64,000 nucleotides of DNA from Paenibacillus caui (lineage in GTDB: Bacteria; Bacillota; Bacilli; Paenibacillales; Paenibacillaceae): assembly GCF_019904135.1 (NCBI RefSeq), contig NZ_JAIOGQ010000001.1, forward strand, positions 1-64,000, given 5' to 3'. The notes under the pieces are model-generated. The model worked only from the letters and a program-made list of their open reading frames with translations, had not been told where the DNA came from and ran no database searches. The position numbers and the translations under genes were made by a program. Positions within the stretch are counted from its first letter, which is position 1, and every line of letters starts with the position of its first letter. Of this stretch, positions 1-11,318 are shown one piece after another.

Positions 1-349
1 TCTGGGCCGTGTCTCAGTCCCAGTGTGGCCGTTCACCCTCTCAGGTCGGCTACGCATCGTCGCCTAGGTAGGCCGTTACCCTACCTACTAGCTAATGCGC
101 CGCAGGCCCATCCGTAAGTGACAGATTGCTCCGCCTTTCCCAAGTCCCTCATGCGAGGAACTTGCGTATCCGGTATTAGCTACCGTTTCCGGTAGTTATC
201 CCAGTCTTACGGGCAGGTTGCCTACGTGTTACTCACCCGTCCGCCGCTAAGCATCAGGAGTGCAAGCACTCCGTCAGCTCCGCTCGACTTGCATGTATTA
301 GGCACGCCGCCAGCGTTCGTCCTGAGCCAGGATCAAACTCTCCAATAAA
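1..349 (-). rRNA. 16S ribosomal RNA, 5' end (partial)
   Basis: The complement carries the universal bacterial 16S start: the AGAGTTTGATCCTGGCTCAG primer site is at about 325-344, followed by the variable V1-V2 region and ending at the GGACTGAGACACGGCCCAGA site at the window edge. Only about the first 350 nt are present; the rest of the rrn operon lies outside the window to the left. The V1-V2 text (GTAACACGTAGGCAACCTGC, then a GGGATAACTACCGGAAAC stretch) is of the kind seen in Paenibacillaceae. The exact 5' boundary is approximate. Confidence 0.97.
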
Positions 350-486
350 GTTGTTCCTTTAATGAAAGAGCGATTAGCTCATTTTGAATCTGACGATTCA
401 TTTTAAAAAATCATTGACGTGATCCATTTGTTCAGTTTTCAAGGAACTTAATTATTCAGCGAAAAAATATCGCCGAACAATTTAAT

Positions 487-516
487 ATTGTACTACGCTA
501 ATACCCAATTTGTCAA
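487..516 (-). promoter_or_regulatory. rrn promoter, proximal (P2)
   Basis: On the minus strand a perfect -35 TTGACA (511-516) is separated by 18 bp from a -10 TACAAT (487-492). It lies about 140 nt upstream of the 16S 5' end and points towards it. Tandem promoters are usual in front of Bacillales rrn operons. Confidence 0.7.
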
Positions 517-577
517 CTTCTTTTTTTGACATAAATTCTGTCAATCTATCAAGATAGCTCTCGAAGCGACAAGAAAT

Positions 578-606
578 AATATATCATATTCCTTATAACG
601 TTGCAA
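578..606 (-). promoter_or_regulatory. rrn promoter, distal (P1)
   Basis: On the minus strand -35 TTGCAA (601-606), a 17-bp spacer and -10 TATATT (578-583). It sits about 90 bp upstream of the proximal promoter. The 350-620 stretch is AT-rich leader and promoter DNA. From 620 to 940 I see no convincing gene. Confidence 0.6.
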
Positions 607-949
607 CTTTTTTTGACACTTTTTTCGACAGGTATTTTATAGAAATTCATCATAACCTAATATGATTCAGTAATTGTCTCATCCGCAGGCTCCTATCCGG
701 TATAACAAACAGTCTTTGCAATCCTTAAACACGAACACCATCAGGAAATTGAATGTGAATTCAACATAAATCTTTGTTCTTCAAAGTTCAGGAGGTTGTT
801 CAACAGCCGCATCCAGTAACTCAGGCATTTCTCTATCCGGACATTCCGCTCTGCAAAAAACGCTGAATTTTCGGAATTACTATTCGAGCTACTATTTGGG
901 CAACGATAAATGATCTCCTGATCCCGTAATGACATTTTAGAAGCAATAA

Positions 950-970
950 AACCAGCCTTGATAGGCTGGC
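950..970 (-). terminator. Terminator of the S8 protease gene
   Basis: Six-bp GC stem (CCAGCC at 952-957, GGCTGG at 964-969) with a 6-nt loop. On the minus strand it is followed by TTTTATTG. It begins about 20 nt after the protease stop codon. Confidence 0.7.
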
Positions 971-989
971 TTTATTATCGCTTATTCGT

Positions 990-2573
990 TTAGAAATTTC
1001 TGGCCTTTTGAACCGCTGCGTCAGCCTGAACAAGCCCGAATCCGAAGCTGCTGTCTCGTCCGGCTGTACCCAAATCTACAGCCGTACTTTGAAGAATATT
1101 ACGGATTTGCTCATTCGTAAGCTGCGGGTTGGCGGACCAAGCTAGTGCTGCTACCGCAGAAACGTGCGGTGTGGCCATCGAAGTTCCTTGGAAGTAGCTG
1201 TAATCCCATGAAGATACATTAACGCTTCCCGTTCCGAGTCCGTTACTCCGAATCGAATTGCCGCTATTGTAGGAGACGGATACGACCGGGACCCAGTTTC
1301 CTTCGCTTCCCAATGTAAAGCTGCCCGGATCATCAGGGTTAGCGGTGTCATTGTTGGCAATGATGACCGCCGATGCCCCCTGGGCTACTGCATTCTGAAT
1401 CTTTTCCGCAAAGGAGATGCTTCCCCGGTTAATTAAAGCAACCCAAGGACCGCTTGCAGGCTTTCCGCTGAATGCGTCAGCAGAATCACCCAAGCCGGAG
1501 TCAACCAGCGCACCTGTTACCTCACCCTGACCGGAAAATTCAAGTGGCACGCTTGAAAAGCTTGTATCAACCCCATTTTCGGTCTCTTTAGCGGAGCTTT
1601 GTATACCGGTACCTCTTGGAATGCTGGATAATGTCGCTACGCCGGGCGCCACTACCTCTTGATTTTTACCGTAGTTGGAGAAGCTTGCAAGATTCAGGCT
1701 GCTGTCCACGGCCCCAACCGCTACAACGGAGCTATAATTTGCTGGATAGCCAATTGCGCCGCCGTCATTTCCGCTTGCGGCAATGCTGAGCATTCCATTT
1801 TGATAGGCCTTGTCAAACGCCGCTTTTTCAGTCCGGGAAGATCTGGAGCTTCCGAGCGAGAGGCTTGCAATGTTGGCATTATTCTGTTGGCACCAACTGA
1901 GAGCATTGATGATTCCGCTCGTTGATCCGCTGCCGTCGTCACCCAATACTCTTGCTACATACAGATCGACGTCGGGAGCAACTCCAATTCGGCTTCCGCT
2001 ATTGCTGGTCTGTCCGACAATCGTACCTGCGACGTGAGTGCCGTGTCCCGCACCGTCGGTCGCATCCGGGTGCCCGTCGTTCACGAAATTTTTGCTCGCT
2101 TTTATTACCGAGACACCGTCTCTGGTAAACTCCGGATGGTCATAATCGATGCCGGAATCCAAAACACAAACCTTGATATTTTGCCCGGTTGCATTCTGGC
2201 TCCAGGCTTGTTCGGCATTCACGGCCTGCAACCCCCAGGTGAGCGCGCCATCCGTGTAGTTCGTGCCAAGGCTGCTCGCATAGACGGTACGGTCTTCCTC
2301 AATGTAGCTGATATTCGGGTTGTGCTCCAGTCCTTTTATCGCAGCCTCCGACGCAACAATTTGAACCACGTTAAGGTCATCCCAACGATCTTTCATCTGA
2401 ATGCCAGGAGCATCCAATGCTTTAGCAGCAACTCCTGGAGTCAGACCCACCAGAAACGAATGCTCTTTCCCTTCTTTCGCTTCTGATGGAGCTGCAGCCG
2501 CAAGATTAGCGGCTAGAAGGAAGAAAACCATGGCCGAACCTGTGACCTTTGACAAAAAACCGGCTTTTCTCAT
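990..2573 (-). CDS. Secreted subtilisin-like serine protease (S8) with PA insert
   Basis: Extracellular serine endopeptidase of the subtilase family. Residues 1-28 are a signal peptide (basic start, hydrophobic core, AxA-type end). An I9-type inhibitor propeptide spans about 35-100. The catalytic triad is visible: Asp139 in VLDSGID, His177 in GHGTHVAGT and Ser465 in GTSMATPHVSA. Between His and Ser lies a PA-type domain (about residues 330-445, with VALINRGSISFAEKI), as in Vpr-like subtilases, where it is thought to affect substrate access. The ATG at 2573 has GAGAGGAG 8 nt upstream. It appears monocistronic and ends at a clear hairpin. Natural substrates cannot be told from the sequence. Confidence 0.95.
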   Translation of the reverse strand: MRKAGFLSKVTGSAMVFFLLAANLAAAAPSEAKEGKEHSFLVGLTPGVAAKALDAPGIQMKDRWDDLNVVQIVASEAAIKGLEHNPNISYIEEDRTVYASSLGTNYTDGALTWGLQAVNAEQAWSQNATGQNIKVCVLDSGIDYDHPEFTRDGVSVIKASKNFVNDGHPDATDGAGHGTHVAGTIVGQTSNSGSRIGVAPDVDLYVARVLGDDGSGSTSGIINALSWCQQNNANIASLSLGSSRSSRTEKAAFDKAYQNGMLSIAASGNDGGAIGYPANYSSVVAVGAVDSSLNLASFSNYGKNQEVVAPGVATLSSIPRGTGIQSSAKETENGVDTSFSSVPLEFSGQGEVTGALVDSGLGDSADAFSGKPASGPWVALINRGSISFAEKIQNAVAQGASAVIIANNDTANPDDPGSFTLGSEGNWVPVVSVSYNSGNSIRSNGLGTGSVNVSSWDYSYFQGTSMATPHVSAVAALAWSANPQLTNEQIRNILQSTAVDLGTAGRDSSFGFGLVQADAAVQKARNF

Positions 2574-2914
2574 TACTCAATCTCCTCTCGGTATTTTCCT
2601 GAGTATGAAGCAAAAATATATGGCTGGACAGTAACTCAGGTTGGTGTAACCTAAAATTTGTAAATCTATTAAATGGAAATTATCATTTTTATAGCATATT
2701 TCCATTGCAAAATTTGTCGAATGAGAATAAAAGGTACTTTTGTACTATTAGAGGTATACAATAGTGGTCCACAAGAGCCGCAAAAAAGAATCATCCCTGC
2801 TAAATAAAAGGAGCTAAATCTTTCTCAGCCGCTATCAATTAGGTATGATTTATGTAACAATTAAGAATTCACGTTTACACCGATGATGGCCTGGCCCACC
2901 GCACAATTCAGTAG

Positions 2915-3343
2915 ACTTGGGAACAATTCGTTGAACAGAAGCGCAGCGTACAAGTCAGCGACTTTCACTGCGTAGCCGGGTGGTCGGTGTTTCAGAATAC
3001 GTGAGAGGGGATTCAGCTCAAAAAACTGCTCGACATGGCGGGTGTTCGCCCCGAAGCCGGATACGTGAAGTTCTACTTGGGCGATGATATTTATACCGAT
3101 TGGCTTTCCTTGAAGCAGGCGTATTGCGACGATGTGATGGTAGATGTGCTGCACGACGGCAAGCCGACCCCAAGCGATCTCGGCGGCCCGGCGCGGCTGA
3201 TCGTTCCCAAAATGTATGCCCACAAGTCGGTCAAATGGTTGAACCGAATTGAACTGATGGCTGAAGAGCATATCGGGTATTGGGACCAGAGAGGCTATGA
3301 TGAGGATGCCTGGGTGTCCAAGAAAGGCCCGACCGAAACTTAG
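2915..3343 (+). pseudogene. Decayed molybdopterin-dependent oxidoreductase (MsrP/sulfite-oxidase-like)
   Basis: Only the C-terminal half of a sulfite-oxidase/YedY-type molybdoenzyme is readable. One frame from 2915 gives SDFHCVAGWSVF, containing the family's molybdenum-ligand Cys, then NT, a TGA stop at 3002-3004, and EGIQLKKLLDMAGVRPEAGY onwards to a tail ending WVSKKGPTET. Relatives normally have WEGV at the stop position, so TGA most simply replaces a TGG Trp codon. A TAG at 2912 and the absence of any N-terminal domain or start show that the 5' part is lost. The ATG at 3035 opens a 102-codon frame but lacks a good ribosome site and is only the broken tail. I read it as a dead gene. Confidence 0.8.
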
Positions 3344-3374
3344 ACACGAACCCTGAGTTCATACGGAAAAAGAT

Positions 3375-3407
3375 TAAAAAAGGCCTGACGGAAATCCGCC
3401 AAGCCCT
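3375..3407 (-). terminator. Terminator of ligA
   Basis: On the minus strand an imperfect hairpin (GGGCTTGGCGGA ... TCCGTCAGGCCT) is followed by a T-run (TTTTTTAATC). It begins directly after the ligA stop codon and closes the pcrB-pcrA-ligA operon. Confidence 0.65.
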
Positions 3408-3411
3408 TCCT

Positions 3412-5442
<2,031 letters not shown>

Positions 5443-5688
5443 TTATGATCATCTTAAAATGCGGACTATTCCTGTTCCTGCTCCAAAGTCTTGTTATTCC
5501 GCTCTGTTGATTCTTCTTTTATTGTAGGCTGTTTAGGCCCGGTCTAATCGATGGTTGGCAGGGAGCGACAGGGAATAGTGCAGACCGGTCAGGCTGGCAA
5601 ACCAAGCTATGTTCAACAAGCTCAGCTAATCTGGCCAGTCAAGCCATCGTTTACGAACCCCCAGCCAGTCGGCAAGTTCAGCCAGTAT

Positions 5689-5760
5689 GGCTGCACCTGC
5701 CAATTTAGATACATCAGCCAATTCGGTTACACAAGGCAATCCAGATACACAAGCCAATTC
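5689..5760. repeat. Four degenerate 18-bp tandem repeats after pcrA
   Basis: Four consecutive 18-bp units start at 5689, 5707, 5725 and 5743. On the plus strand the two best units read agatacatcagccaattc and agatacacaagccaattc; the other two are diverged. The array ends 3 bp before the pcrA stop codon. The unit is a multiple of three. On the minus strand it would read as a repeated six-residue motif (xELAxV-like), but after the stop. The rest of the 5450-5763 gap between pcrA and ligA holds no gene that I can support. Confidence 0.75.
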
Positions 5761-5763
5761 GGC

Positions 5764-8091
5764 CTATCCCTCCACCTTCGTGATCGGCGCAAAGCCGGCA
5801 AGCAGCCGCTTCACTCCGACCGGCGCCGGGAAGGCGATCTGCAGCTCCGTATCGTTGCCGCTTCCCTTGACGGCCACGATCGTGCCGATGCCCCACTTGC
5901 CGTGCGACACCTTGTCGCCGGCTTTGAGCTCGCCAGGCGCGCCCGCGGCGCGGGCGGCCGGAGCCGCAGAGCCGCCGGTCGTGACGGTGACACGGCCGGC
6001 GCCCTGCGCACCTGCGGCAGCTCTGCCAGCCGGCGCGCCCGAAAGGCCGCGCCCGGCCCCAAAGTTGCTGCCGCCGCCGCCAAAGCCGCGCCCGCTGAAG
6101 GCGCCGCCGTTTGCTGCGCCGCGGCGGTAGCGGTCGCGGGCGATGTCGGTTTCTTCCTTCAGCTCATCCGGAATTTCGCTCAGGAAGCGCGACGGCGGGT
6201 TGGCCGTAGTCCGGCCAAACAGAGTACGCATCTGCGCGCAGGTCAGGAAGAGCTGCTCTTCCGCCCGCGTGATGCCTACATAAGCCAGGCGGCGCTCCTC
6301 CTCGAGCTCCTCGTTATCGAGGAAAGCCCGGCTGTGAGGGAAGACGCCTTCCTCCATGCCGATGATAAAGACGACCGGAAATTCCAGACCTTTGGCGCTG
6401 TGCATTGTCATGAGAATTACCGCGTCAGAGGAGTCCGCTTCTTCGCTGTCGTTCATGCTGTCGATATCGGCAATCAGCGCCAGATCCGTCAGGAAAGCGA
6501 CCAACGACTTGTCTTCGTTGTTCTTCTCAAATTCCATGGTCACCGACAGGAATTCGTCTATATTTTCCAGACGGGATTTGGATTCCAGGGTATTCTCGCG
6601 CTGCAGCTCCAAACGGTACTCGGTTAGCTCAAGCATTTTCTCCGTCAGCTCCGTAACCGACAGAAACTCGACCATCCGGTGCAGACCCACAATCATATCA
6701 TAGAATTCTACGAGCGTGTTCCGGGTCCGTCCGGCAAATCCGAGATCATCGACCACTTCCAGCACCCGAAAAATAGACATGCCGCGCTCTGCCGCAGCCG
6801 CCGCAAGCTTCCCTACAGTGGTATCCCCAATGCCCCGCTTGGGCACATTAATAATCCGGGTCAGGCTGATGTCGTCATCAGGGTTGGACAGCAGCCTTAG
6901 GTAAGCAAGCATATCCTTGATCTCCTTACGGTCGTAGAACTTGATGCCGCCTACGATCTGATAAGGGATATCCGATTTGATCAAAATTTCCTCGATCACC
7001 CGGGACTGGGCATTGGTGCGGTACAGGATCGCATGATCCCGGTACGACCTGGACTGCTTAATATTTTTATGAATTTCCGAGGTGATAAAATACCCTTCGT
7101 CATGCTCCGAATCGCCCCGGTAGACCTTGATTTTGGGGCCCTCGCCCTTGTCCGTCCACAGCTTTTTCGGCTTGCGGCCGGTATTCTGGGCAATAACCTC
7201 ATTCGCCGCATTCAGAATGTTCGAGGTGGACCGGTAATTTTGCTCCAGCAAAATCGTCGTCGCCTCGGGGTAATCCTCCTCGAAGTTCAGAATGTTCGAA
7301 ATGTCCGCCCCGCGCCAGCGGTAAATGGACTGGTCGCTATCCCCCACCACGCACAGACGGTGATGCCCGTCCGCCAGCATGCGGCAGAGCATATACTGCG
7401 CGCGGTTCGTATCCTGATATTCGTCCACGTGAATGTATTTGAATTTCTTTTGATAAAAATCCAGTACCTCCGGCACTTCCTTGAACAGTTCGATCGTCTT
7501 CATGATGAGGTCGTCGAAATCGAGCGAGTTGTTGCTCTTCAGACGCTTCTGGTACATAGAGTAAACCTTGGCCACGATGCCCTGAAAATAGTCGCCGATC
7601 TTCTGCTCATACTGGTGCGGGGTAACCAGTTCGTTCTTGGCGCCGCTGATCATCGCCTGAACCGCCTTCGGTTCGAATTTCTTCGTATCGATGTTCAGCT
7701 CCTTCATGCAATTCCGGATGACGGACAACTGGTCCGTGGAATCCAGGATCGAGAAGTTGGAGGTAAACCCAATCCGCTCGATATCCTTGCGCAAAATACG
7801 CACGCACATGGAGTGGAAGGTGGATACCCAAATATCGCGGCCTTCCGGGCCGACGAGATGGGATACCCGTTCCTGCATCTCGCGTGCCGCCTTGTTCGTA
7901 AACGTGATGGCCAGAATGGCCCACGGCGGAGCTTTGCGTGTGGCGATCAAATAGGCAATCCGGTGCGTCAGCACCCGCGTCTTGCCGCTTCCCGCTCCAG
8001 CCATGATCAGCAGCGGGCCTTCCGTGGTGAGTGTCGCCCTCTTTTGCTCGGGATTCAGCTTGTTAATCGCTTGCTCTATATCAACAGACAT
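5764..8091 (-). CDS. pcrA: ATP-dependent 3'-5' DNA helicase PcrA
   Basis: UvrD/Rep-family superfamily 1 helicase acting in repair, rolling-circle replication and removal of recombination intermediates. Visible motifs: Q motif LNPEQKRA, Walker A AGAGSGKT (residues 31-38), motif [10 protein letters not shown], motif [16 protein letters not shown], motif IV LEQNYRS and motif [11 protein letters not shown]. After the helicase core, about residues 650-720 are a Gly/Ala/Arg-rich disordered linker, very GC-rich at DNA level (5930-6130). A C-terminal Tudor-like domain follows ([19 protein letters not shown]), which in PcrA binds RNA polymerase. The 775 residues are usual for the family. It lies between pcrB (upstream) and ligA. 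Confidence 0.98.
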   Translation of the reverse strand: MSVDIEQAINKLNPEQKRATLTTEGPLLIMAGAGSGKTRVLTHRIAYLIATRKAPPWAILAITFTNKAAREMQERVSHLVGPEGRDIWVSTFHSMCVRILRKDIERIGFTSNFSILDSTDQLSVIRNCMKELNIDTKKFEPKAVQAMISGAKNELVTPHQYEQKIGDYFQGIVAKVYSMYQKRLKSNNSLDFDDLIMKTIELFKEVPEVLDFYQKKFKYIHVDEYQDTNRAQYMLCRMLADGHHRLCVVGDSDQSIYRWRGADISNILNFEEDYPEATTILLEQNYRSTSNILNAANEVIAQNTGRKPKKLWTDKGEGPKIKVYRGDSEHDEGYFITSEIHKNIKQSRSYRDHAILYRTNAQSRVIEEILIKSDIPYQIVGGIKFYDRKEIKDMLAYLRLLSNPDDDISLTRIINVPKRGIGDTTVGKLAAAAAERGMSIFRVLEVVDDLGFAGRTRNTLVEFYDMIVGLHRMVEFLSVTELTEKMLELTEYRLELQRENTLESKSRLENIDEFLSVTMEFEKNNEDKSLVAFLTDLALIADIDSMNDSEEADSSDAVILMTMHSAKGLEFPVVFIIGMEEGVFPHSRAFLDNEELEEERRLAYVGITRAEEQLFLTCAQMRTLFGRTTANPPSRFLSEIPDELKEETDIARDRYRRGAANGGAFSGRGFGGGGSNFGAGRGLSGAPAGRAAAGAQGAGRVTVTTGGSAAPAARAAGAPGELKAGDKVSHGKWGIGTIVAVKGSGNDTELQIAFPAPVGVKRLLAGFAPITKVEG

Positions 8092-8228
8092 TATGGTCCA
8101 TGTCTCCTTTCATAAATGAAGCGGCACCGGTCTGCTCCTTCTTACGCCAAACGGTTCCGCCACAACTTTAACTTTGTCCGGGATTCCATTTCGGTATGTC
8201 CCCTAATCAGGCCGCCCCGCACGCCGCT

Positions 8229-8936
8229 TTAGTTTAAGGTCATATCCTTGCCTTTAACCGCCTGAACGGTTTCCAAAGCCTGCGGCAGACTGGTGTAAAT
8301 GATATTCCCAACGACCACCGTGTCACTAACCTGAGCCGCCTGGCGGGCCGTTTCGGCGTCCGCCACGCCCCCACCGTAGAACAGTCTGGTTTGTCCTATG
8401 GATCTCCGTACGGCAGCGACGAGCTCCATATCGCCGAACATGCCGCTGTATTCCAAATAGATGATCGGCATGGACATAAGACGTTCAGCCGCCTGCGCAT
8501 AGGCTGCCGCTTTGGAAGCACTAAGCGTACCGTCCGCTTCCGTCAGGATGCCGGCCGTCGATGCCGGATTCAGAATGATGTAGCCTTCGGGGATCACCAT
8601 GTCCCAAGGAATCAAATAACCAAAGCGCTCAACCGCCTCGCTGTGACGGCCGATCAGCCACTCGGGATTTTTCGTATTCAGCACCATCGGAATAAGATAA
8701 AGGTCAAAGCCCGGCACAACCGCCTCCAGGTCGGATACCTCAAGCACGCAGGGAAGCTCATACTGCCTTACCCGGGAGAGCAGCTCCACGGTATTGTCAT
8801 AGGTAACTCCGCTTGATCCGCCCACGATAATCGCATCCGTTCCCGACAGGCAGACAGCTTCCAGTTCTTCATCCGTCAGGCTGCGGTCCGGGTCCAGCTT
8901 AAACACATGCCTCCATGTATGAATGATTGATTTCAA
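8229..8936 (-). CDS. pcrB: Heptaprenylglyceryl phosphate synthase PcrB
   Basis: TIM-barrel enzyme that joins a long prenyl diphosphate to glycerol-1-phosphate, giving an archaeal-type ether lipid in Bacillales. Motifs include GTDAIIVGGSSGVTYDN, the LEVSD segment, and a phosphate-binding FYGGGV loop near the C-terminus. The frame is open up to 9065, but the likely start is the TTG at 8936: a GGAGGA site lies 8 nt upstream (8945-8950) and the resulting 235-residue protein begins LKSIIHTWRHVFKLDPD, where family members begin. It is the first gene of the operon with pcrA and ligA and is driven by the promoter at 9074-9102. Confidence 0.93.
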   Translation of the reverse strand: MKSIIHTWRHVFKLDPDRSLTDEELEAVCLSGTDAIIVGGSSGVTYDNTVELLSRVRQYELPCVLEVSDLEAVVPGFDLYLIPMVLNTKNPEWLIGRHSEAVERFGYLIPWDMVIPEGYIILNPASTAGILTEADGTLSASKAAAYAQAAERLMSMPIIYLEYSGMFGDMELVAAVRRSIGQTRLFYGGGVADAETARQAAQVSDTVVVGNIIYTSLPQALETVQAVKGKDMTLN

Positions 8937-9073
8937 TTTAAAATTCCTCCAAAATATGCGGAAATCCGCAACCTGTAAACGGCCTGTCCGATGGATCGTC
9001 GCAAGGCCACTTGCCCGCTCTCGAATTTTCTCCGAATGCTGCCGATTCGGCGTTCTGACAGACACTACTTTCT

Positions 9074-9102
9074 AGTCTATGTCAGGCATCGGATAGTGTC
9101 AA
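9074..9102 (-). promoter_or_regulatory. Promoter of the pcrB-pcrA-ligA operon
   Basis: Minus strand: perfect -35 TTGACA (9097-9102), 17-bp spacer, -10 TAGACT (9074-9079). It implies a leader of about 130 nt before the TTG start of pcrB. The -10 lies inside an imperfect inverted repeat (CTGACA ... TGTCAG, 9053-9084), which could be a binding site. Confidence 0.7.
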
Positions 9103-9117
9103 TGTTCGTATAAAAGG

Positions 9118-9159
9118 GGAACAGAGGCTGCATGAAAAAACTGAGCAAGCCTCTGTTCC
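9118..9159. terminator. Long hairpin upstream of the pcrB promoter
   Basis: Twelve-bp perfect stem (GGAACAGAGGCT at 9118-9129, complement at 9148-9159) with an 18-nt loop. Short T-rich tails are present on both sides. It could stop minus-strand transcription before it reaches the pcrB promoter. Confidence 0.55.
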
Positions 9160-9200
9160 TTTATCGTGTAAACCCTACGTTTGGAGTAGCCTGGAGGGTT

Positions 9201-9302
9201 GGGTATGGGATTCCACCCGCTGTTAGAATCATGTTCTATTGAACTTATCTTAGGGTTAGAACATGACTCTAAAGGCGGCCCCACGCTTTCCATCCCATAC
9301 CC
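9201..9302. repeat. Large imperfect palindrome
   Basis: Two nested inverted repeats. The outer arms GGGTATGGGAT (9201-9211) and its complement (9292-9302) match perfectly. The inner 16-bp arms TTAGAATCATGTTCTA (9223-9238) and 9257-9272 match at 15 of 16 positions. A CCGC/GCGG pair lies between them. The whole can fold into one hairpin of about 100 nt. There is no open frame in it and no T-run after it, so it is not a simple terminator. It may be a small dispersed repeat or a structured RNA. Confidence 0.7.
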
Positions 9303-9357
9303 ATCTCCTATTCTGATCCACACCTGCCTGAGAGCTTCACTTTTACTTCCTAATTAT

Positions 9358-9384
9358 AAAAAAAGCGCCCCATCCCCAGAGCGC
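9358..9384 (-). terminator. Terminator downstream of the GDPD-like gene
   Basis: Minus strand: GCGCTC, 8-nt loop, GGGCGC, then seven T (stem 9365-9370 with 9379-9384). It lies about 80 nt after the stop of the gene at 9468. Confidence 0.75.
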
Positions 9385-9467
9385 AAGTTTGCAGAAAAAA
9401 CTTTATGACATGAACAACCGTAACTTTAAGAGCGGAAGGATCCGCTTTGGGATGAGTATTTGAAAAT

Positions 9468-10355
9468 CTACAGCCCGAGCAGTATTTTCCAGACCGGCTT
9501 GCTGAGATCGCCTTCCGACAGGGAATCCGAATAAAAGCCGTAGGCCCCCATCGCTTCATAAGTTAATACATCCTGTTTATCATTAACGGTATGAACATAG
9601 GAAGGCACGCCAAGCTTCTTGAGCGCTCCGATCAGCTTGCGGTTGGCTCTGGAATTCGACATGGTGACCGCGCTGATCGAGTTTTTCCGGACAAACTCAA
9701 CAACCTGTTCGTCAGTATCCTCGGAGACATAGAGGGTGTAAATCAGTTCGGGAAACGCATGGATCGACTGGATTTGTTCGAGCATAGACTCGTTGTAAAT
9801 CTGCGGCACTACCCGGTTTAACAGCTCCGGATCGACCTTTTCCGTAGTTTGAACAATAGTTTCAAACATGCGCTTGATCTTGTCCGGCTCAATTTCTTTA
9901 GTATCCGTCACGATATAGATGTCCGGGTAATTTCGCAACAACTCGATCGCGTCTTCCCAAGTGAGCGCGTCATATTTGCCATCTATTTTGGCTTTTCTGA
10001 ACTCGTCGTAGGTGAAGCGGGCATCCAGTCGCTCCGCGGACAAAGCGCCCTGCTGTCCCATCATTTTGGAAAAGCTGGCGCCCCATTCATGGCGGCCAAT
10101 CAAGTGTGCGTCCGCCGAAAACAGCATGTCCATTTCAAACAGCCGATTGCCCTTGGCATAATTGGCAATAAAGGCTTCATAGCTGTTGGAATGGGTTTTA
10201 CCGTTAATGGCCCCCATGGCGTGGGAAATCGCGCGATACTGGGTAAACCCCTGTCTCTGGCCCAGCCCCTGATCGTTGAAGATCAGTCCATTTCCCGCCA
10301 GAAGCAGAAGCAGGACTGCGGCGGCCAGGCCAAAAAGACTTAACAATCGGTTCAT
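9468..10355 (-). CDS. Membrane-anchored glycerophosphodiester phosphodiesterase-like protein
   Basis: Residues 1-25 form an N-terminal hydrophobic segment (signal or anchor). The rest looks like a GDPD/PI-PLC-type TIM barrel: ISHAMGAINGKTHSNSYEAF gives the first catalytic His region, FEMDMLFSADAHLIGRHEW gives the E-x-D metal-ligand pair and second His, and IYIVTDTKEIEPD is the later metal-binding strand. Such enzymes cleave glycerophosphodiesters; the true substrate here is unknown, and a wall teichoic acid or lipid product is only a guess. The ATG at 10355 is 9 nt after GGAGG and is preferred to the ATG at 10361, which is too close to it. It lies 51 nt after galU and is probably cotranscribed. 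Confidence 0.8.
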   Translation of the reverse strand: MNRLLSLFGLAAAVLLLLLAGNGLIFNDQGLGQRQGFTQYRAISHAMGAINGKTHSNSYEAFIANYAKGNRLFEMDMLFSADAHLIGRHEWGASFSKMMGQQGALSAERLDARFTYDEFRKAKIDGKYDALTWEDAIELLRNYPDIYIVTDTKEIEPDKIKRMFETIVQTTEKVDPELLNRVVPQIYNESMLEQIQSIHAFPELIYTLYVSEDTDEQVVEFVRKNSISAVTMSNSRANRKLIGALKKLGVPSYVHTVNDKQDVLTYEAMGAYGFYSDSLSEGDLSKPVWKILLGL

Positions 10356-10406
10356 TGGCATTACCCTCCGGCCAAGATCATTGCTTCGATTGCTCTTCCT
10401 TCAATA

Positions 10407-11273
10407 TTAGTTCAAAAGGCTCTTCATATACGCAAGCAGCTTATCTCTCATATCCTCTTGTTTCAGGGCATAATGGATGGTTGTCTCGATAAAACCAAGC
10501 TTTTCCCCCACATCATGCCGCCGTCCTTCAAAATGATAGGCCATGATGCTTTCTTTCTCCCCAAGCCGGGCAATAGCGTCGGTAAGCTGAATTTCCCCGC
10601 CTACCCCTTCCTGCTGCGCTTCAAGCTCCCCAAAAATGCCCGGCGTCAAAACATACCGCCCCATGATCGCCAAATCCGACGGTGCATCTTCCGGCTTCGG
10701 CTTTTCCACCAGCCGTTTCGCACGGTATACCCGGTCCTCCAGCAGATCCGCATCCACAATACCGTATCTGGACACTTCTTGATGAGGCACAGGCTTCACA
10801 CCCACCACTGAACGTCCATAACGTTCAAATACGCCCATCATCTGCTTCAGGCAAGGCGTGCCTTCCGTCTCTACAATGTCATCCCCGAGCAGGACGGCAA
10901 ACGGCTCGTCCCCGATAAATTTGCGCGCGCACCAGATGGCGTGCCCGAGGCCCCGCGGTTCTTTCTGCCGGATATAATGGATATCGGCCATGTCGGACGG
11001 TTTCCGGACTTCACCCAGCAGATCCAGCTTGCTCTTTTCCAATAAATGATGCTCCAATTCAAACGAATTGTCAAAATGATCCTCAATCGCACGCTTCCCT
11101 TTCCCAGTTACGATAATAATATCTTCGATCCCGGAGGAAACCGCTTCTTCAACTATGTACTGTATCGTCGGCTTATCCACGATAGGCAGCATTTCTTTCG
11201 GCATTGCCTTGGTGGCCGGCAGAAAGCGGGTTCCTAGCCCGGCTGCCGGAATGATAGCTTTACGGATTTTCAT
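10407..11273 (-). CDS. galU: UTP-glucose-1-phosphate uridylyltransferase
   Basis: Makes UDP-glucose from glucose-1-phosphate and UTP, the donor for teichoic acid glucosylation, glycolipids and polysaccharides. The nucleotidyltransferase signature [19 protein letters not shown] is at residues 12-30, and [19 protein letters not shown] and the [10 protein letters not shown] segment match GalU/GtaB. The 288-residue length is normal. ATG at 11273 with GGGAG 9 nt upstream. It may supply sugar nucleotide to the polysaccharide genes at 12.7-32 kb. Confidence 0.96.
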   Translation of the reverse strand: MKIRKAIIPAAGLGTRFLPATKAMPKEMLPIVDKPTIQYIVEEAVSSGIEDIIIVTGKGKRAIEDHFDNSFELEHHLLEKSKLDLLGEVRKPSDMADIHYIRQKEPRGLGHAIWCARKFIGDEPFAVLLGDDIVETEGTPCLKQMMGVFERYGRSVVGVKPVPHQEVSRYGIVDADLLEDRVYRAKRLVEKPKPEDAPSDLAIMGRYVLTPGIFGELEAQQEGVGGEIQLTDAIARLGEKESIMAYHFEGRRHDVGEKLGFIETTIHYALKQEDMRDKLLAYMKSLLN

Positions 11274-11318
11274 AAATGGCTTCTCCCTTTTCTACCTATA
11301 TCGTCATTAATAGAAACT

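Noticed and set aside
741-1033. Two short minus-strand frames between the protease and rRNA
   Set aside because: They overlap each other and the protease end, lack ribosome sites and resemble no family.
2715-2721. Spo0A-type heptamer TGTCGAA upstream of the S8 protease gene
   Set aside because: A single 7-bp match is expected by chance several times in a window this size, and no clear promoter lies beside it.
2861-3271. 136-codon minus-strand frame over the broken molybdoenzyme gene
   Set aside because: The plus strand has a clear family match, so this frame is its shadow.
5689-5760. Possible CRISPR array
   Set aside because: The 18-bp units are directly adjacent without spacers; a tandem repeat, not a CRISPR array.
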